A DNA stretch of 64,000 nucleotides from assembly GCF_007065885.1 (NCBI RefSeq), contig NZ_CP041409.1, positions 1,535,501 through 1,599,500 of the forward strand, read 5' to 3'. Of this stretch, positions 8,897-17,183 are shown piece after piece. The translations under genes and the position numbers were made by a program. The notes below the pieces were generated by a model that was not told the origin of the DNA, did no database searches, and was given only the letters and a program-made list of their open reading frames with translations. The first letter of the stretch is position 1. The number at the start of each line of letters is the position of its first letter. The stretch is from Altererythrobacter sp. TH136. Its GTDB lineage: Bacteria > Pseudomonadota > Alphaproteobacteria > Sphingomonadales > Sphingomonadaceae.

Positions 8897-9166
8897 TTAC
8901 TCGCCGGCTTCCTCGACGAAGTTCGCGGCGTTGGCGGCGGTCGCGCTCAGGCGCACCTTATCGCCTTCGACCTCGGCGACGAGGCCCAGCGGGATCGTAT
9001 GGTGATGGCCGCTGTGCGTGCCACCTTGCGCACCTTCGATCTCGGCCGCTGAATCGCGCTTCGTCAGCTTGATGTGATCACCTTCAACTCGGTCGACGGT
9101 GCCGACGTGGACGCCATCGGCGCCGATGACTTCCATGTGTTCGCGAATGTTGCTGTGGTCGGTCAT
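8897..9166 (-). CDS. DUF2171 domain protein
   Basis: An 89-residue protein starting MTDHSNIREHMEVIGADG at the ATG at 9166, which follows AAGGAACATGCT. The pattern HMEVIGADGVHVGTVDRVEGDHIKLT is the DUF2171/PRC-barrel-like beta fold; a TIPLGLVAEVEGDKVRLS repeat completes the barrel. The family is common in Sphingomonads, often near stress genes. It is 10 nt downstream of a hydrophilic protein gene on the same strand, and the pair sits behind an EcfG-type promoter. Function unknown; a general stress role is inferred from context. Confidence 0.8.
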   Translation of the reverse strand: MTDHSNIREHMEVIGADGVHVGTVDRVEGDHIKLTKRDSAAEIEGAQGGTHSGHHHTIPLGLVAEVEGDKVRLSATAANAANFVEEAGE

Positions 9167-9176
9167 AGCATGTTCC

Positions 9177-9485
9177 TTACTGGTCGGTGGTCGAGGCGTT
9201 GTCGGCGGCTTTGTCCGCCCAGCGATCGCTTTCGGCAGGCTCGCGCGCCGCAGACTGGTCTGCGGCTGCCTGGCCGGCAAACGCGCCCATCCGGTCCGGG
9301 TGCCCTTCGGCGTCGCCTTCGATCGCGCGTTCGCCGCCTGCCTGGTCCTGGCGCTGCTCGCTGGTCTGCTGGCCGGCAGCAGCGCGGGCCTGGTCTTCGC
9401 GCGGGCCAGTGCGTGGTGGTTCACCGGGAGCGCGGTTCTGGGTGTTGGTGACGTCGCGCGAGTCGTCGGGTTCGAGTTCGGACAT
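9177..9485 (-). CDS. Hydrophilic, probably disordered stress protein
   Basis: A 102-residue protein dominated by Ala, Asp, Glu, Gln, Gly and Arg, with no hydrophobic core, hence probably intrinsically disordered. The ATG at 9485 has a strong AAGGAGAAC ribosome site eight bases upstream. It heads a two-gene unit with the DUF2171 gene. A consensus EcfG promoter (9720-9744) points into it through a leader of about 230 nt that contains a 12-bp hairpin. Its composition resembles hydrophilins and other desiccation proteins, but no family was recognised. Confidence 0.7.
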   Translation of the reverse strand: MSELEPDDSRDVTNTQNRAPGEPPRTGPREDQARAAAGQQTSEQRQDQAGGERAIEGDAEGHPDRMGAFAGQAAADQSAAREPAESDRWADKAADNASTTDQ

Positions 9486-9591
9486 GACTTCGTTCTCCTT
9501 CGCTTGCCCAACGCGCGCCGCGCCGCTCGGCTCCCGCGATGGCGGAATGACGCATAATGCTCTGCCTGAGAGAGCCGGGGCCAAACGCAAT

Positions 9592-9619
9592 GCGCTCCCC
9601 CGGATGGCCGGGGGAGCGC
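9592..9619 (-). other. 12-bp perfect hairpin in leader of stress unit
   Basis: The stem GCGCTCCCCCGG/CCGGGGGAGCGC with an ATGG loop is perfect over 12 bp. It lies between the EcfG promoter and the 9485 start codon, so it should be transcribed as part of the 5' leader. There is no T-run on either side, which argues against a simple terminator; it could stabilise the mRNA or control translation. Confidence 0.6.
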
Positions 9620-9719
9620 GAGGGGTGCGGTACTCAACCCGCGAAAGGGGAAAGCAGGCGAGCCGCGTTTCCCTCATGCGGTCAGGTGGGCTCGAAACCA
9701 CGCCGACCGTTAACCGCCT

Positions 9720-9744
9720 AACGTCGCCCTCACTGGTGCGTTCC
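9720..9744 (-). promoter_or_regulatory. EcfG (general stress sigma factor) promoter
   Basis: Read on the minus strand the site is GGAAC, a 16-nt spacer, then CGTT: an exact match to the EcfG consensus of alphaproteobacterial general stress response genes. It points toward the hydrophilic protein and DUF2171 genes. Transcription would begin near 9712, giving a leader of about 230 nt. Confidence 0.75.
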
Positions 9745-9855
9745 AGTGGATGGTTATCCCCGCATCAATCTTCAGATTACCTGTCGAATCGGCGGCCAAA
9801 ATGACTATGTTAACCGCTCACGCCTGATCACCGCAGAAGACCCCGGAGCCACAAC

Positions 9856-10923
9856 ATGTCGTTGCTCAAAGCCCGCAAGACCTACAAGCCCTTCGAATAT
9901 CCGTGGGCGTACGACTTCTGGAAGCGCCAGCAGCAGGTCCACTGGCTGCCGGAAGAAGTGCCGCTGGGCGAGGATTGCCGCGACTGGGCGCAGAAGCTGT
10001 CGGAGCACGAGCGCAACCTGCTCACCCAGATATTCCGCTTCTTCACCCAGGCCGATATCGAGGTGCAGGATTGCTACCACGACAAGTACGGCCGGGTGTT
10101 CAAGCCGACCGAGGTCAAGATGATGTTGACCGCGTTCTCCAACATGGAGACGGTCCACATCGCGGCGTACAGCCACCTGCTCGACACCATCGGCATGCCC
10201 GAAAGCGAATACGGCATGTTCCTGGAATACCAGGAAATGCGCGACAAGCACGACTACCTGGCGCAGTTCGGGGTCGACACGGACGAGGATATCGCCCGCA
10301 CGCTGGCGATGTTCGGCGGCTTTACCGAAGGGCTGCAGCTGTTCGCCAGCTTCGCCATGCTGATGAACTTCCCGCGCTTCAACAAGATGAAGGGCATGGG
10401 CCAGATCGTCAGCTGGAGCGTGCGCGACGAAAGCCTGCACTGCGAAGGCATCACCCGCCTGTTCCACGCCTTCACCCAGGAACGCCAGTGCCTGACCAAG
10501 GCGGTCAAGGAAGACATCATGGACATGTGCCAGAAGACGGTGCGGCTGGAAGACGCCTTCATCGACCTGGCGTTTGAGGCGGGTCCGGTTCCGGGCATGA
10601 GCGCCAAGGAGATCAAGCGCTACATCCGCTACATCGCCGATTGGCGGCTGGGGCAGCTCGGCTTCCAGCCGATCTACATGGTTGAGGATCACCCCCTGCC
10701 CTGGCTCGCCCCGCTGCTGAACGGGGTGGAGCACGCCAACTTCTTCGAAACCCGCGCGACCGAGTATTCCAAGGCCGCCACCCGCGGCAACTGGGGCGAC
10801 GTGTGGACGAGCTTCGACTCGCGCCGCAAGGCGAAGGCGGCCGACGGGGCGAACGACGTCGCCGAGCTGGCGAGCGAGCCGGGGTTGTTCGGGGATAACG
10901 ATGGGGCCGTGGCGGCGGAGTAA
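9856..10923 (+). CDS. nrdB: Ribonucleoside-diphosphate reductase, beta subunit
   Basis: A 355-residue class I RNR small subunit that holds the metal centre for NrdA. The ligand motif METVHIAAYSHLL (Glu-x2-His with a tyrosine four residues on, the usual radical Tyr position) is near residue 95, and the second cluster WSVRDESLHCEGI supplies Glu and His. The C-terminal tail is acidic, as needed for docking on NrdA. The ATG at 9856 gives MSLLKARKTYKPFEYPWA, the usual start in this group. Its promoter lies in the divergent region with the stress unit. Confidence 0.94.
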   Translation: MSLLKARKTYKPFEYPWAYDFWKRQQQVHWLPEEVPLGEDCRDWAQKLSEHERNLLTQIFRFFTQADIEVQDCYHDKYGRVFKPTEVKMMLTAFSNMETVHIAAYSHLLDTIGMPESEYGMFLEYQEMRDKHDYLAQFGVDTDEDIARTLAMFGGFTEGLQLFASFAMLMNFPRFNKMKGMGQIVSWSVRDESLHCEGITRLFHAFTQERQCLTKAVKEDIMDMCQKTVRLEDAFIDLAFEAGPVPGMSAKEIKRYIRYIADWRLGQLGFQPIYMVEDHPLPWLAPLLNGVEHANFFETRATEYSKAATRGNWGDVWTSFDSRRKAKAADGANDVAELASEPGLFGDNDGAVAAE

Positions 10924-11009
10924 CACCTGACACGCGTCGCCCTGATCTACGACTTTTGACGGTACCTCATCGCCGGGATTATGCAGCAGCACACGCTGAT
11001 TTCAGACCT

Positions 11010-11058
11010 CGGTCTCGATGGCGGAAGCGGGTTCAGCGATAAATCAACTTCGAGACCG
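11010..11058. repeat. Inverted repeat downstream of nrdB
   Basis: CGGTCTCGA (11010-11018) and TCGAGACCG (11050-11058) are exact inverted copies around a 31-nt spacer, between the convergent nrdB and lipoprotein genes. It could form a weak bidirectional terminator; there is no T-run immediately after either arm. Confidence 0.35.
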
Positions 11059-11085
11059 AACCGGCGAACCAGTCTTTATTCTACC

Positions 11086-11721
11086 TCACCAACCCCACGG
11101 CGCGGGCGGCGGGGCGATCGGGCGGGTGAGGTCGAATTCGACCCGGAAATGCCGCGCGTTGGGTGCCGCGCGGCCGAGCTGGTAGGCGAAGCGAGCGTTG
11201 GGGGTTCCCGCGGGGTCCACCTCCACCCGCCACACATTGGTCACCGATACCGCGCGGTCTTCGCGGCGAAACAGGGCGATGCTTTCGTCGTCGACGGGGA
11301 AATCCTGCGCACGGGCGGTACCCGGGGTGGCAGTGTCGCCGCCGTACATCGTTAGCACGTCACTACTGCCATCCTGGTGCCGGTGATCGTGCTTGAGGCG
11401 CAGGCCGCTATCGCTCCCGCTCCCGTTCCCGGCGCGAGTGAAGATCCAGGTGCGCGACCGATCCCAGCTGCCGTCAGCCTGGCGAACGTGGAACGGAACT
11501 TCGATCCGGTGGTCCTCACAGCGGCGCACGTGCATCGCCAGGTCCATCCCGCGCATCGCCGCGTCGGGCGCTTCATTGCTTACCAGACGACCGGCATACG
11601 CCTTGCCGCAATGGCTGGCGAGCGCACTCCAAAACGCAGTCTGGGGACCGGATGGCGCGGGCGTGGTGACGCACCCGGTGAGCAACGTGGCGGCGCACAG
11701 CGAAGCGAGGTAGCGGATCAT
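11086..11721 (-). CDS. Putative lipoprotein
   Basis: A 211-residue protein from the ATG at 11721. The N-terminus MIRYLASLCAATLLTGC is a lipoprotein signal with lipobox LTGC; Cys17 would be lipidated. The mature part contains FWSALASHCGKAYAGR and a beta-rich second half with many charged residues (LRLKHDHRHQDGS and VWRVEVDPAG). Similar proteins are found as uncharacterised lipoproteins in Sphingomonads. The frame stays open to 11817 without conserved content, so the start at the signal peptide is preferred. Confidence 0.8.
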   Translation of the reverse strand: MIRYLASLCAATLLTGCVTTPAPSGPQTAFWSALASHCGKAYAGRLVSNEAPDAAMRGMDLAMHVRRCEDHRIEVPFHVRQADGSWDRSRTWIFTRAGNGSGSDSGLRLKHDHRHQDGSSDVLTMYGGDTATPGTARAQDFPVDDESIALFRREDRAVSVTNVWRVEVDPAGTPNARFAYQLGRAAPNARHFRVEFDLTRPIAPPPAPWGW

Positions 11722-11847
11722 GGGGCCCAGTTCTGGCACCCCGGCGCACTCCCTGCAATCGGCGGCACACCCGCGCCTTGCCTTGGTCACGCGCGTTGGT
11801 CGGGGGCGCTCAACCATTTTGCAAGATCATCACACCATGACGCGCTC

Positions 11848-12150
11848 ATGGACGCGCCGATTGGGCCTCATCTCGTGCCGCTCGGCGCCCTTGCGCTGGG
11901 AGCGATCAATCTGGCCGCCTTTTCGTCCTTCGGGGTCGACAAGCGGCGAGCCGAAGCTGGCCTCCGGCGCATTCCCGAGCGCACCTTGCTGTCCCTGGCG
12001 TTTTGGGGCGGCACGCCGGGTGCCTACGCCGGACGCCATGTGTTCCGCCACAAGACCCGCAAGCAGCCCTTCTCCGACCATCTGTTCGCCATCGTAGTGT
12101 TGCAGGTGTCGGCTATCGGCGGCGGCGCGACCTGGTTCCTGACTGGTTGA
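11848..12150 (+). CDS. DUF1294 membrane protein
   Basis: A 100-residue inner-membrane protein with about three hydrophobic segments. The central pattern SFGVDKRRA...RIPERTLLSLAFWGGTPGAYAGRHVFRHKTRKQPF is the hallmark of DUF1294, usually found alone or behind a cold-shock domain. Here the cold-shock domain is absent. The ATG at 11848 gives the usual short N-terminus; the open frame extends upstream only as antisense of the divergent lipoprotein gene. Function unknown. Confidence 0.88.
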   Translation: MDAPIGPHLVPLGALALGAINLAAFSSFGVDKRRAEAGLRRIPERTLLSLAFWGGTPGAYAGRHVFRHKTRKQPFSDHLFAIVVLQVSAIGGGATWFLTG

Positions 12151-12256
12151 AGCCCCTGCCTTAGCCGTCGCCCCGCTTCCAGCGGCAGGGCGGATTGCTT
12201 GATCCCGCCGGGCTACCCCCCCATCTCGTAGGTGATAACAACGCGAGAGGAACGCT

Positions 12257-12592
12257 ATGCGCACCGAAGCCGAAGTCGCCGCCATGTCCTGCCCGGTTTG
12301 CCGGGTGCCGCTTTCGATGAGCGATCGGCAAGGAGTGGAGATCGATTATTGCCCGCAGTGCCGCGGCGTGTGGTTGGACCGGGGGGAACTCGACAAGATC
12401 ATCGAGCGCAGCGCCGCCGATGCCGCCCCCCCACCGCCTCAGCAGCCGCAGCGCGGCGCGCCGGGGTATTCCGCGCATGACCAGCATCACACCCAGCACA
12501 CTGGTCAGCATTACGCACAGCCTTATGGCCAGCAGCCGTACGGTAAGCCTTACAAGAAGCGCAAAAGCTGGCTCGAAGACATCTTCGACTGA
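12257..12592 (+). CDS. Zinc-ribbon protein (zf-TFIIB family)
   Basis: A 111-residue protein with an N-terminal zinc ribbon: CPVCRVPL near residue 12 and YCPQCRGVWLDRGEL near residue 31, the PF13453 zf-TFIIB pattern. The C-terminal half is a His/Gln/Pro/Tyr-rich low-complexity linker ending in a basic-aromatic tail (KKRKSWLEDIFD) that is common to this group. The ATG at 12257 follows GAGAGGAACG. Role unknown; proposed RNA or protein binding is only inference. Confidence 0.85.
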   Translation: MRTEAEVAAMSCPVCRVPLSMSDRQGVEIDYCPQCRGVWLDRGELDKIIERSAADAAPPPPQQPQRGAPGYSAHDQHHTQHTGQHYAQPYGQQPYGKPYKKRKSWLEDIFD

Positions 12593-12640
12593 CCGCTTAG
12601 GTAGCCGGCGAGCCGCCGTCCTGCACCACAGCGCAAGATT

Positions 12641-12666
12641 GGAACCGCCTTCAGCCCTGAAGCCTT
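12641..12666 (+). promoter_or_regulatory. Possible EcfG-type promoter
   Basis: GGAAC, a 17-nt spacer and CCTT: one mismatch in the -10 element relative to the EcfG consensus. It lies 49 nt upstream of the Gly/Gln-rich protein start at 12715. Weaker than the 9720 site; support comes from similar sites before neighbouring genes. Confidence 0.4.
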
Positions 12667-12714
12667 GTCCTCATGCGCCCGCAACCGCGGGCAAGACACG
12701 AGAGGACGCACATC

Positions 12715-13083
12715 ATGCCATATCAAGGCGAAAAGACTCCCGGCAACGGCCCCAACCAGTTCGCGCAAGTGGGCATGGGCGGCAGCCAGGGCGGCGGACA
12801 GTTCGAACAGGGCGATGGCCAGTCGGGCTCGCTTCAGGACCAGCAGGGCGGCACCACCACCGCCGCATCGGTCCCAGTTGCTGCGGAAGCGGGCAATGAG
12901 GGCGCCGGGACCAATGGCGACTTCGCGGACCAGGACCGCGCTAGCGGACAGCAGCAGCAGCAGCAGCAGAACCAGTCGCGCGAACAACGCGCGCCCGGCG
13001 CCAGCAACAATGACGCCGAACTCGGCACGGGTCGCGGCGATGGGACGAGCGTGGAGAACGAACAGGCTGGCTCACGAGCCTAA
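12715..13083 (+). CDS. Low-complexity Gly/Gln-rich protein, probable stress protein
   Basis: A 122-residue hydrophilic protein beginning MPYQGEKTPGNGPNQFAQVG behind an AGAGGA ribosome site. It has Gly-Gly-Gln segments and a run of seven glutamines near residue 80, no hydrophobic core, and is probably disordered. It is followed by a DUF2383 gene and another Gln/Gly/Ser-rich protein, and an EcfG-like promoter precedes it. No family was recognised; a role in general stress or desiccation tolerance is inferred from context. Confidence 0.7.
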   Translation: MPYQGEKTPGNGPNQFAQVGMGGSQGGGQFEQGDGQSGSLQDQQGGTTTAASVPVAAEAGNEGAGTNGDFADQDRASGQQQQQQQNQSREQRAPGASNNDAELGTGRGDGTSVENEQAGSRA

Positions 13084-13155
13084 GGCCGGGGGACGTACCC
13101 TTCGCACCGCGCGGCGCGCCTCCACACCGGCTCGCCGCGCGGTGACACGCCAGCC

Positions 13156-13180
13156 GGAACAACGCGGCTTGACGCGCGCT
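13156..13180 (+). promoter_or_regulatory. EcfG-like promoter of DUF2383 gene
   Basis: GGAAC (exact), a 16-nt spacer and CGCT (one mismatch to CGTT), 46 nt before the start codon at 13227. The position and spacing fit EcfG-dependent transcription. Confidence 0.5.
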
Positions 13181-13226
13181 TCATCAACCAAGCCCCCAAA
13201 CAATTGTTCAGAAGGATCGCACGACG

Positions 13227-13733
13227 ATGGAAAACGACAGCTATACGCGCACCGGCCAGAGCGGCAGCGGCAACTTTTACGACAACGGCCACGATGCCGG
13301 TGACACTACGGTGCTGAAGACGCTGACCGCGACGCTCATCGATTCGGTCGACGGCTACCAGAAGGCAGCCGCCGACACGACCAACGAGCGCTATACCCAG
13401 ATGTTCAACGCGCGGGCTCAGGAACGCCAGCAGGCCGTGACCAAGCTGCAGGCGGCGACCGCTCGCCTCGGCGGAAACCCGGAAGATGACGGCAGCACCA
13501 CCGCCGCGATCCACCGCGGGTGGATCAATCTCAAGGAAGCGGTTGTTGGCCGCGATGACGAGGCGATCGTCAAGGAAGTGGAGCGCGGCGAGGACTATCT
13601 GAAAGAGAAGTTCGAGACCGCGCTGCGCAACGCCGACTTGCCGGTTGAGGCCCGTTCCGCGGTCGAGGAAGCGTGGCAGTCGGTCAAAGCCGGTCATGAC
13701 GAGATGAGCCAGCTCAAGCACGCCATCACCTGA
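13227..13733 (+). CDS. DUF2383 (PA2169-type) four-helix bundle protein
   Basis: A 168-residue protein. From residue 30 it follows the DUF2383/PA2169 family: DTTVLKTLTATLIDSVDGYQKAA, then RYTQMFNARAQERQQAVTKLQ, and a final DLPVEARSAVEEAW segment. The fold is a ferritin-like four-helix bundle, and members are often stress induced. The first 25 residues are a Gly/Ser/Asn tail. It sits among low-complexity stress proteins, has an EcfG-like promoter and its own rho-independent terminator, so it is probably monocistronic. Confidence 0.88.
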   Translation: MENDSYTRTGQSGSGNFYDNGHDAGDTTVLKTLTATLIDSVDGYQKAAADTTNERYTQMFNARAQERQQAVTKLQAATARLGGNPEDDGSTTAAIHRGWINLKEAVVGRDDEAIVKEVERGEDYLKEKFETALRNADLPVEARSAVEEAWQSVKAGHDEMSQLKHAIT

Positions 13734-13755
13734 TCGAGCTGAACAGATTATTTGC

Positions 13756-13794
13756 AGGCGGCGTCTCCAGCGATAGAGGCGCCGCCTTCGTTTT
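13756..13794 (+). terminator. Rho-independent terminator after DUF2383 gene
   Basis: An 11-bp stem (GGCGGCG T CTC paired with GAG G CGCCGCC, with one T-G wobble) is followed by TTCGTTTT. Located 23 nt past the stop. Confidence 0.75.
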
Positions 13795-13846
13795 GCCAGG
13801 TCGTAAACGCTCCGGCGCAGAGCGTTAACCTTTTGGCGCAAGCAGC

Positions 13847-13871
13847 GGACCTTCCCGCTCCATCGCCCGTT
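13847..13871 (+). promoter_or_regulatory. EcfG-like promoter of Gln/Ser-rich protein
   Basis: GGACC (one mismatch to GGAAC), a 16-nt spacer, then an exact CGTT, 55 nt upstream of the start at 13926. Spacing matches the other EcfG-like sites of this cluster. Confidence 0.45.
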
Positions 13872-13925
13872 CGATTGGTATGTCCGGCACACGCGGACAC
13901 ATCAAAATAAGAGCAGGAGAGAGCC

Positions 13926-14315
13926 ATGAACAACGAGCGGGACGACAACAGTCAGCAAAACCAGCAATCAGGCCAGCAGGGCCAGCAATCCGGCGGCAGC
14001 GACGGTCGCGGGCAGCAGAGCGGACAGCAAAACCAGCAGTCCGGCAGCCAGCGGTCCGACCAGCAGGAGCAGCAGTCCGGCGGTGCCGGATACGGCGGCC
14101 AGCAGCCTCCCCAGCAGGGGCAGCAGAACCAGCAGTCTGGTCAGCAGCCCGGCGAAAGCGGTTCGAACCAGGCCGGTAGCGATTTTGGCGAAGAGAGCCA
14201 GCGGGCCGACCAGGCTTCGCAAGAAGAATGGGATGCCGGCTCCGACAGTGAGCGTTCTTCGTCAGGCGATCGGTCGCAGCGCAGCCAGTCTGACTTCGGC
14301 TCAAACGGCGAATAA
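13926..14315 (+). CDS. Gln/Ser/Gly-rich low-complexity protein
   Basis: A 129-residue protein made almost entirely of Gln, Gly, Ser, Asn, Asp and Glu, with repeats of the type QQSGQQ/QQNQQSG about every 6-10 residues in the first 75 residues, then an acidic tail. It is certainly disordered. The AGGAGAGAGCC ribosome site, preceding EcfG-like promoter and following terminator support a real gene. Similar repeat proteins occur in Sphingomonads beside DUF2383 genes. No enzymatic role expected; perhaps a protectant or condensate-forming protein (inference). Confidence 0.65.
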   Translation: MNNERDDNSQQNQQSGQQGQQSGGSDGRGQQSGQQNQQSGSQRSDQQEQQSGGAGYGGQQPPQQGQQNQQSGQQPGESGSNQAGSDFGEESQRADQASQEEWDAGSDSERSSSGDRSQRSQSDFGSNGE

Positions 14316-14336
14316 TCGCTAATTGCAAGCTTCGGC

Positions 14337-14372
14337 ACGGCCGCTCCCGTCGGGGGGCGGCCGTTGCTGTTT
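14337..14372. terminator. Bidirectional terminator between stress protein and PilZ genes
   Basis: Perfect stem ACGGCCGC/GCGGCCGT with a 12-nt loop, followed on the plus strand by TGCTGTTT. It lies between convergent genes and its right end touches the PilZ gene stop. Confidence 0.55.
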
Positions 14373-14752
14373 CAGCCTGCTGTCGGCAAGCGCCGCCGTA
14401 GCGGGATGACCTCGGCCACTGGAGTTGGCGCGGCCGTTTCCACGATCCGGGCGAGCGTCATCTCGTCCAGTGGTTCGTCGAACGCGATGCCAACGCTGCC
14501 GCGCTTGGCCCAACGCAGCCGGCCCGCGATCGGTCCGATTTCGCCCAGCCAGAGCCGCAGTGGATCGACTTTGGTCACGGCGGCAGTGATGCCCTTGGCC
14601 CGGCAGCCACCGCTATCGAGATCCAGCACCGCGATCCGGGTCGCCTCACCCTCGCCCACGCGGCAGCGCCCCTCCAGGCTGACGCAATCGCGCGGCCCGG
14701 CGCGGGGGCCGGAATAGTGGGTCGCGAGCTTGGGTCGGTTGAGCTTGGCCAT
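14372..14752 (-). CDS. PilZ-domain protein
   Basis: A 126-residue protein, close to the size of a lone PilZ domain. Visible motifs: AVLDLDSGGCRAKG (the DxSxxG c-di-GMP binding motif) and GRLRWAKRGSVGIAFDEPL, the closing strands of the PilZ barrel. The upstream Arg-rich motif is less clear (around SLEGRCRVG), so c-di-GMP binding is likely but not certain. ATG 14752 is chosen because it gives MAKLNRPKLATHYSG right before the domain. Confidence 0.8.
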   Translation of the reverse strand: MAKLNRPKLATHYSGPRAGPRDCVSLEGRCRVGEGEATRIAVLDLDSGGCRAKGITAAVTKVDPLRLWLGEIGPIAGRLRWAKRGSVGIAFDEPLDEMTLARIVETAAPTPVAEVIPLRRRLPTAG

Positions 14753-14805
14753 TCCCCCTCCCTCCCGCACGAGGGTTAAGGGATCGCCTCAAGGCGGCGA
14801 ATAAA

Positions 14806-17082
14806 TCACCCGACCACGCCCGCCGCCGCCAACACCGCCAGCGTCAGGATGTCGGGCGCGATTGCGGTCATCGGCGCGATCTGCACCGGCTTTTCCATGC
14901 CCACCATCATGGGTCCGATCGTCGTTGCTCCGGCGAGTTCCCGCAGCAGCTTGGCCGACAGGTTTGCCGATTGCAGACCGGGCATGATCAGCACGTTGGC
15001 CGGCGCCGATAGGCGGCTGAACGGATAAAGCGCCATGACCTTTGGATTGAGCGCGGCGTCGGGTGCCATCTCGCCTTCGTATTCGAAGCCCGGCTGCTCC
15101 GCATCGAGGATCGCCACCGCGTCGCGGATATTGTCCAGCCACTGCCCCGGTGGATTTCCGAACGTGGAATAGCTGAGGAAAGCGACCCTGGGTTCATGGC
15201 CCAGTCGCCGTGCGACGGCGGCGGTTTCGCGGGCGATGTGCGCCAGTTGCGGGGCGCTGGGGCGTTCGTTGATCGTCGTGTCGGCGAGGAACACGGTGTA
15301 GCTCTTGCCGATCATCAGATGCACGCCGAAGGGCACCGCGCCTTCCTTGGCATTCAGGACCATGCCGATCTCGCGCATGCTCTGGGCGAAGGTGCGGGTC
15401 AGCCCGGTGATCACCGCATCGCCATGACCCAGCGCAACCAACAGCGCGGCGAACACATTGCGTTCCTGGTTCACGAGACGCCGCACATCGCGCTCCGTGC
15501 GGCCCCGGCGCTGAAGCCGCTCGTAGAGGTAATCCACCATTGGCGGCACGAGGTGACTGTCGGCCGAATTCTGGATCTCGAAACCGCCGGGATCACTGGC
15601 ACCCAGCATATGCAGCTTGTCGACCACCGCCTTCGTCCGGCCGACCAGGATCGGGGTGCCGTAGCCGAAATCGCGGAACTGGATCGCGGCGCGCAGCACG
15701 ACATCCTCCTCGGCCTCGGCGAAGACCACCCGTTTGGGATTAGCCTTGGCGTTCTCGTACACCCGCGTGAGAACCGAGGTCGTCGGGTTGAGCCTCGCCT
15801 TCAGGCTCTGGCGATAGACCGCCATGTCAGTGATCGGGGCCCGGGCAACGCCGGTATCCATCGCCGCTTGTGCCACTGCGGATGAAACCACCTCCATCAA
15901 TCGCGGATCGAACGGGGCCGGGATGATGTAGTCGGTACCGAACTTGTGGTTCACCCCGTACGCGGCGGCAACCTCGTCCGGCACCCGCTCGCGCGCCAGG
16001 CTGGCGATCGCTTCGGCGGCGGCGATCTTCATCTCTTCATTGATCGCGGTCGCCTGCACATCGAGCGCGCCGCGGAAGATGAACGGGAAGCCGAGGACAT
16101 TGTTGACCTGATTGGGGTAGTCCGACCGCCCGGTCGCGATGATCGCGTCCGGACGCACGGCTTTGGCATCCTCGGGCAGAATCTCGGGATCCGGGTTGGC
16201 CATGGCGAAGATGATCGGCCGGTCGGCCATCTTCTCGACCCACTGGGGCTTGAGCGCGCCTGCGGCCGACAGGCCGAGAAACACGTCTGCCCCGACCAGC
16301 GCTTCGGCCAGGCTGCGAGCTTCGGTCGCCGTGGCGTGCGCGCTCTTCCATTGATCGACGCCGTCGCGACCCGGATAGATCGGGCCCGAACGGTCGCACA
16401 CGATCACCTGATCACTCGGGACTCCCAACGCCTTGATGAGCGCGGTGCAAGCAAGCGCGGAGGCGCCCGCGCCGTTCACCACCATGCGTACGTCCTTAAG
16501 ATCGCGCCCGGTCAGGTAGCAGGCGTTGATCAGGCCGGCGGCGGCAATGATCGCGGTGCCGTGCTGGTCGTCGTGCATGACCGGAATGTTCATCCGTTCG
16601 CGCAAGGCCTGCTCGATGATGAAGCATTCGGGCGCGGCGATGTCCTCCAGGTTGATGCCGCCGAAGGTCGGCTCCATCAGCGCGACCGCCTCGATAAACT
16701 TTTCGGGGTCTTCGGTGTCGAGTTCGATGTCGATGGAGTCGACATCGGCGAAGCGCTTGAACAGCACCGCCTTGCCTTCCATCACCGGCTTCGACGCCAG
16801 CGCGCCCAGGTTGCCCATGCCCAGGATGGCGGTGCCGTTGGAGATTACTGCGACCAGGTTCGATCGCGCGGTGTACCTGGCTGCATTCGCCGGATCGTCG
16901 GCGATCGCCTGTACGGGTGCTGCCACGCCAGGGGAGTATGCCAGACTGAGGTCGCGCTGGGTCGCCATCGGCTTCGATGCGACGATCTCGATCTTTCCCG
17001 GGCGGATCGTCTCGTGGTAGAACAGCGCCTCGCGCGCGGTGAAGGCGGTGGGCTTCTCGTCGGCCAAGGTGGCACCTTTCAT
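14806..17082 (-). CDS. maeB: NADP-dependent malic enzyme with phosphotransacetylase-like domain
   Basis: A 758-residue protein that decarboxylates malate to pyruvate with NADP. The N-terminal malic enzyme part shows [45 protein letters not shown] and [17 protein letters not shown]; the last 320 residues form a phosphotransacetylase-like domain ([16 protein letters not shown]), which in this class binds acetyl-CoA as a regulator without transacetylase activity. ATG 17082 gives [20 protein letters not shown], the expected start; the open frame extends to 17199 across the divergent promoter. Divergently arranged with mutS. Confidence 0.95.
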   Translation of the reverse strand: MKGATLADEKPTAFTAREALFYHETIRPGKIEIVASKPMATQRDLSLAYSPGVAAPVQAIADDPANAARYTARSNLVAVISNGTAILGMGNLGALASKPVMEGKAVLFKRFADVDSIDIELDTEDPEKFIEAVALMEPTFGGINLEDIAAPECFIIEQALRERMNIPVMHDDQHGTAIIAAAGLINACYLTGRDLKDVRMVVNGAGASALACTALIKALGVPSDQVIVCDRSGPIYPGRDGVDQWKSAHATATEARSLAEALVGADVFLGLSAAGALKPQWVEKMADRPIIFAMANPDPEILPEDAKAVRPDAIIATGRSDYPNQVNNVLGFPFIFRGALDVQATAINEEMKIAAAEAIASLARERVPDEVAAAYGVNHKFGTDYIIPAPFDPRLMEVVSSAVAQAAMDTGVARAPITDMAVYRQSLKARLNPTTSVLTRVYENAKANPKRVVFAEAEEDVVLRAAIQFRDFGYGTPILVGRTKAVVDKLHMLGASDPGGFEIQNSADSHLVPPMVDYLYERLQRRGRTERDVRRLVNQERNVFAALLVALGHGDAVITGLTRTFAQSMREIGMVLNAKEGAVPFGVHLMIGKSYTVFLADTTINERPSAPQLAHIARETAAVARRLGHEPRVAFLSYSTFGNPPGQWLDNIRDAVAILDAEQPGFEYEGEMAPDAALNPKVMALYPFSRLSAPANVLIMPGLQSANLSAKLLRELAGATTIGPMMVGMEKPVQIAPMTAIAPDILTLAVLAAAGVVG

Positions 17083-17183
17083 TGTCGCTCGTCCGCGCCG
17101 TAACGGAACTCGGGCACCCGCAACAGGGGGCAACCGGGGATAGCCCCGTTTCGAATCGCGCTGCCTCGGGCTAACGCCGCCCG

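Larger units (their letters stand above)
9486..9855. other. 370-nt divergent intergenic region between stress unit and nrdB
   Basis: No gene seen. It holds the EcfG-type promoter for the minus-strand stress unit (9720-9744), a very stable hairpin (9592-9619) inside that leader, and the promoter of nrdB on the other side. Clear NrdR boxes were not found upstream of nrdB. Confidence 0.6.

Noticed and set aside
9705-9722. CtrA site in TTAACCGCCTAA upstream of nrdB
   Set aside because: Spacing does not fit TTAA-N7-TTAA, and the bases belong to the EcfG promoter neighbourhood.
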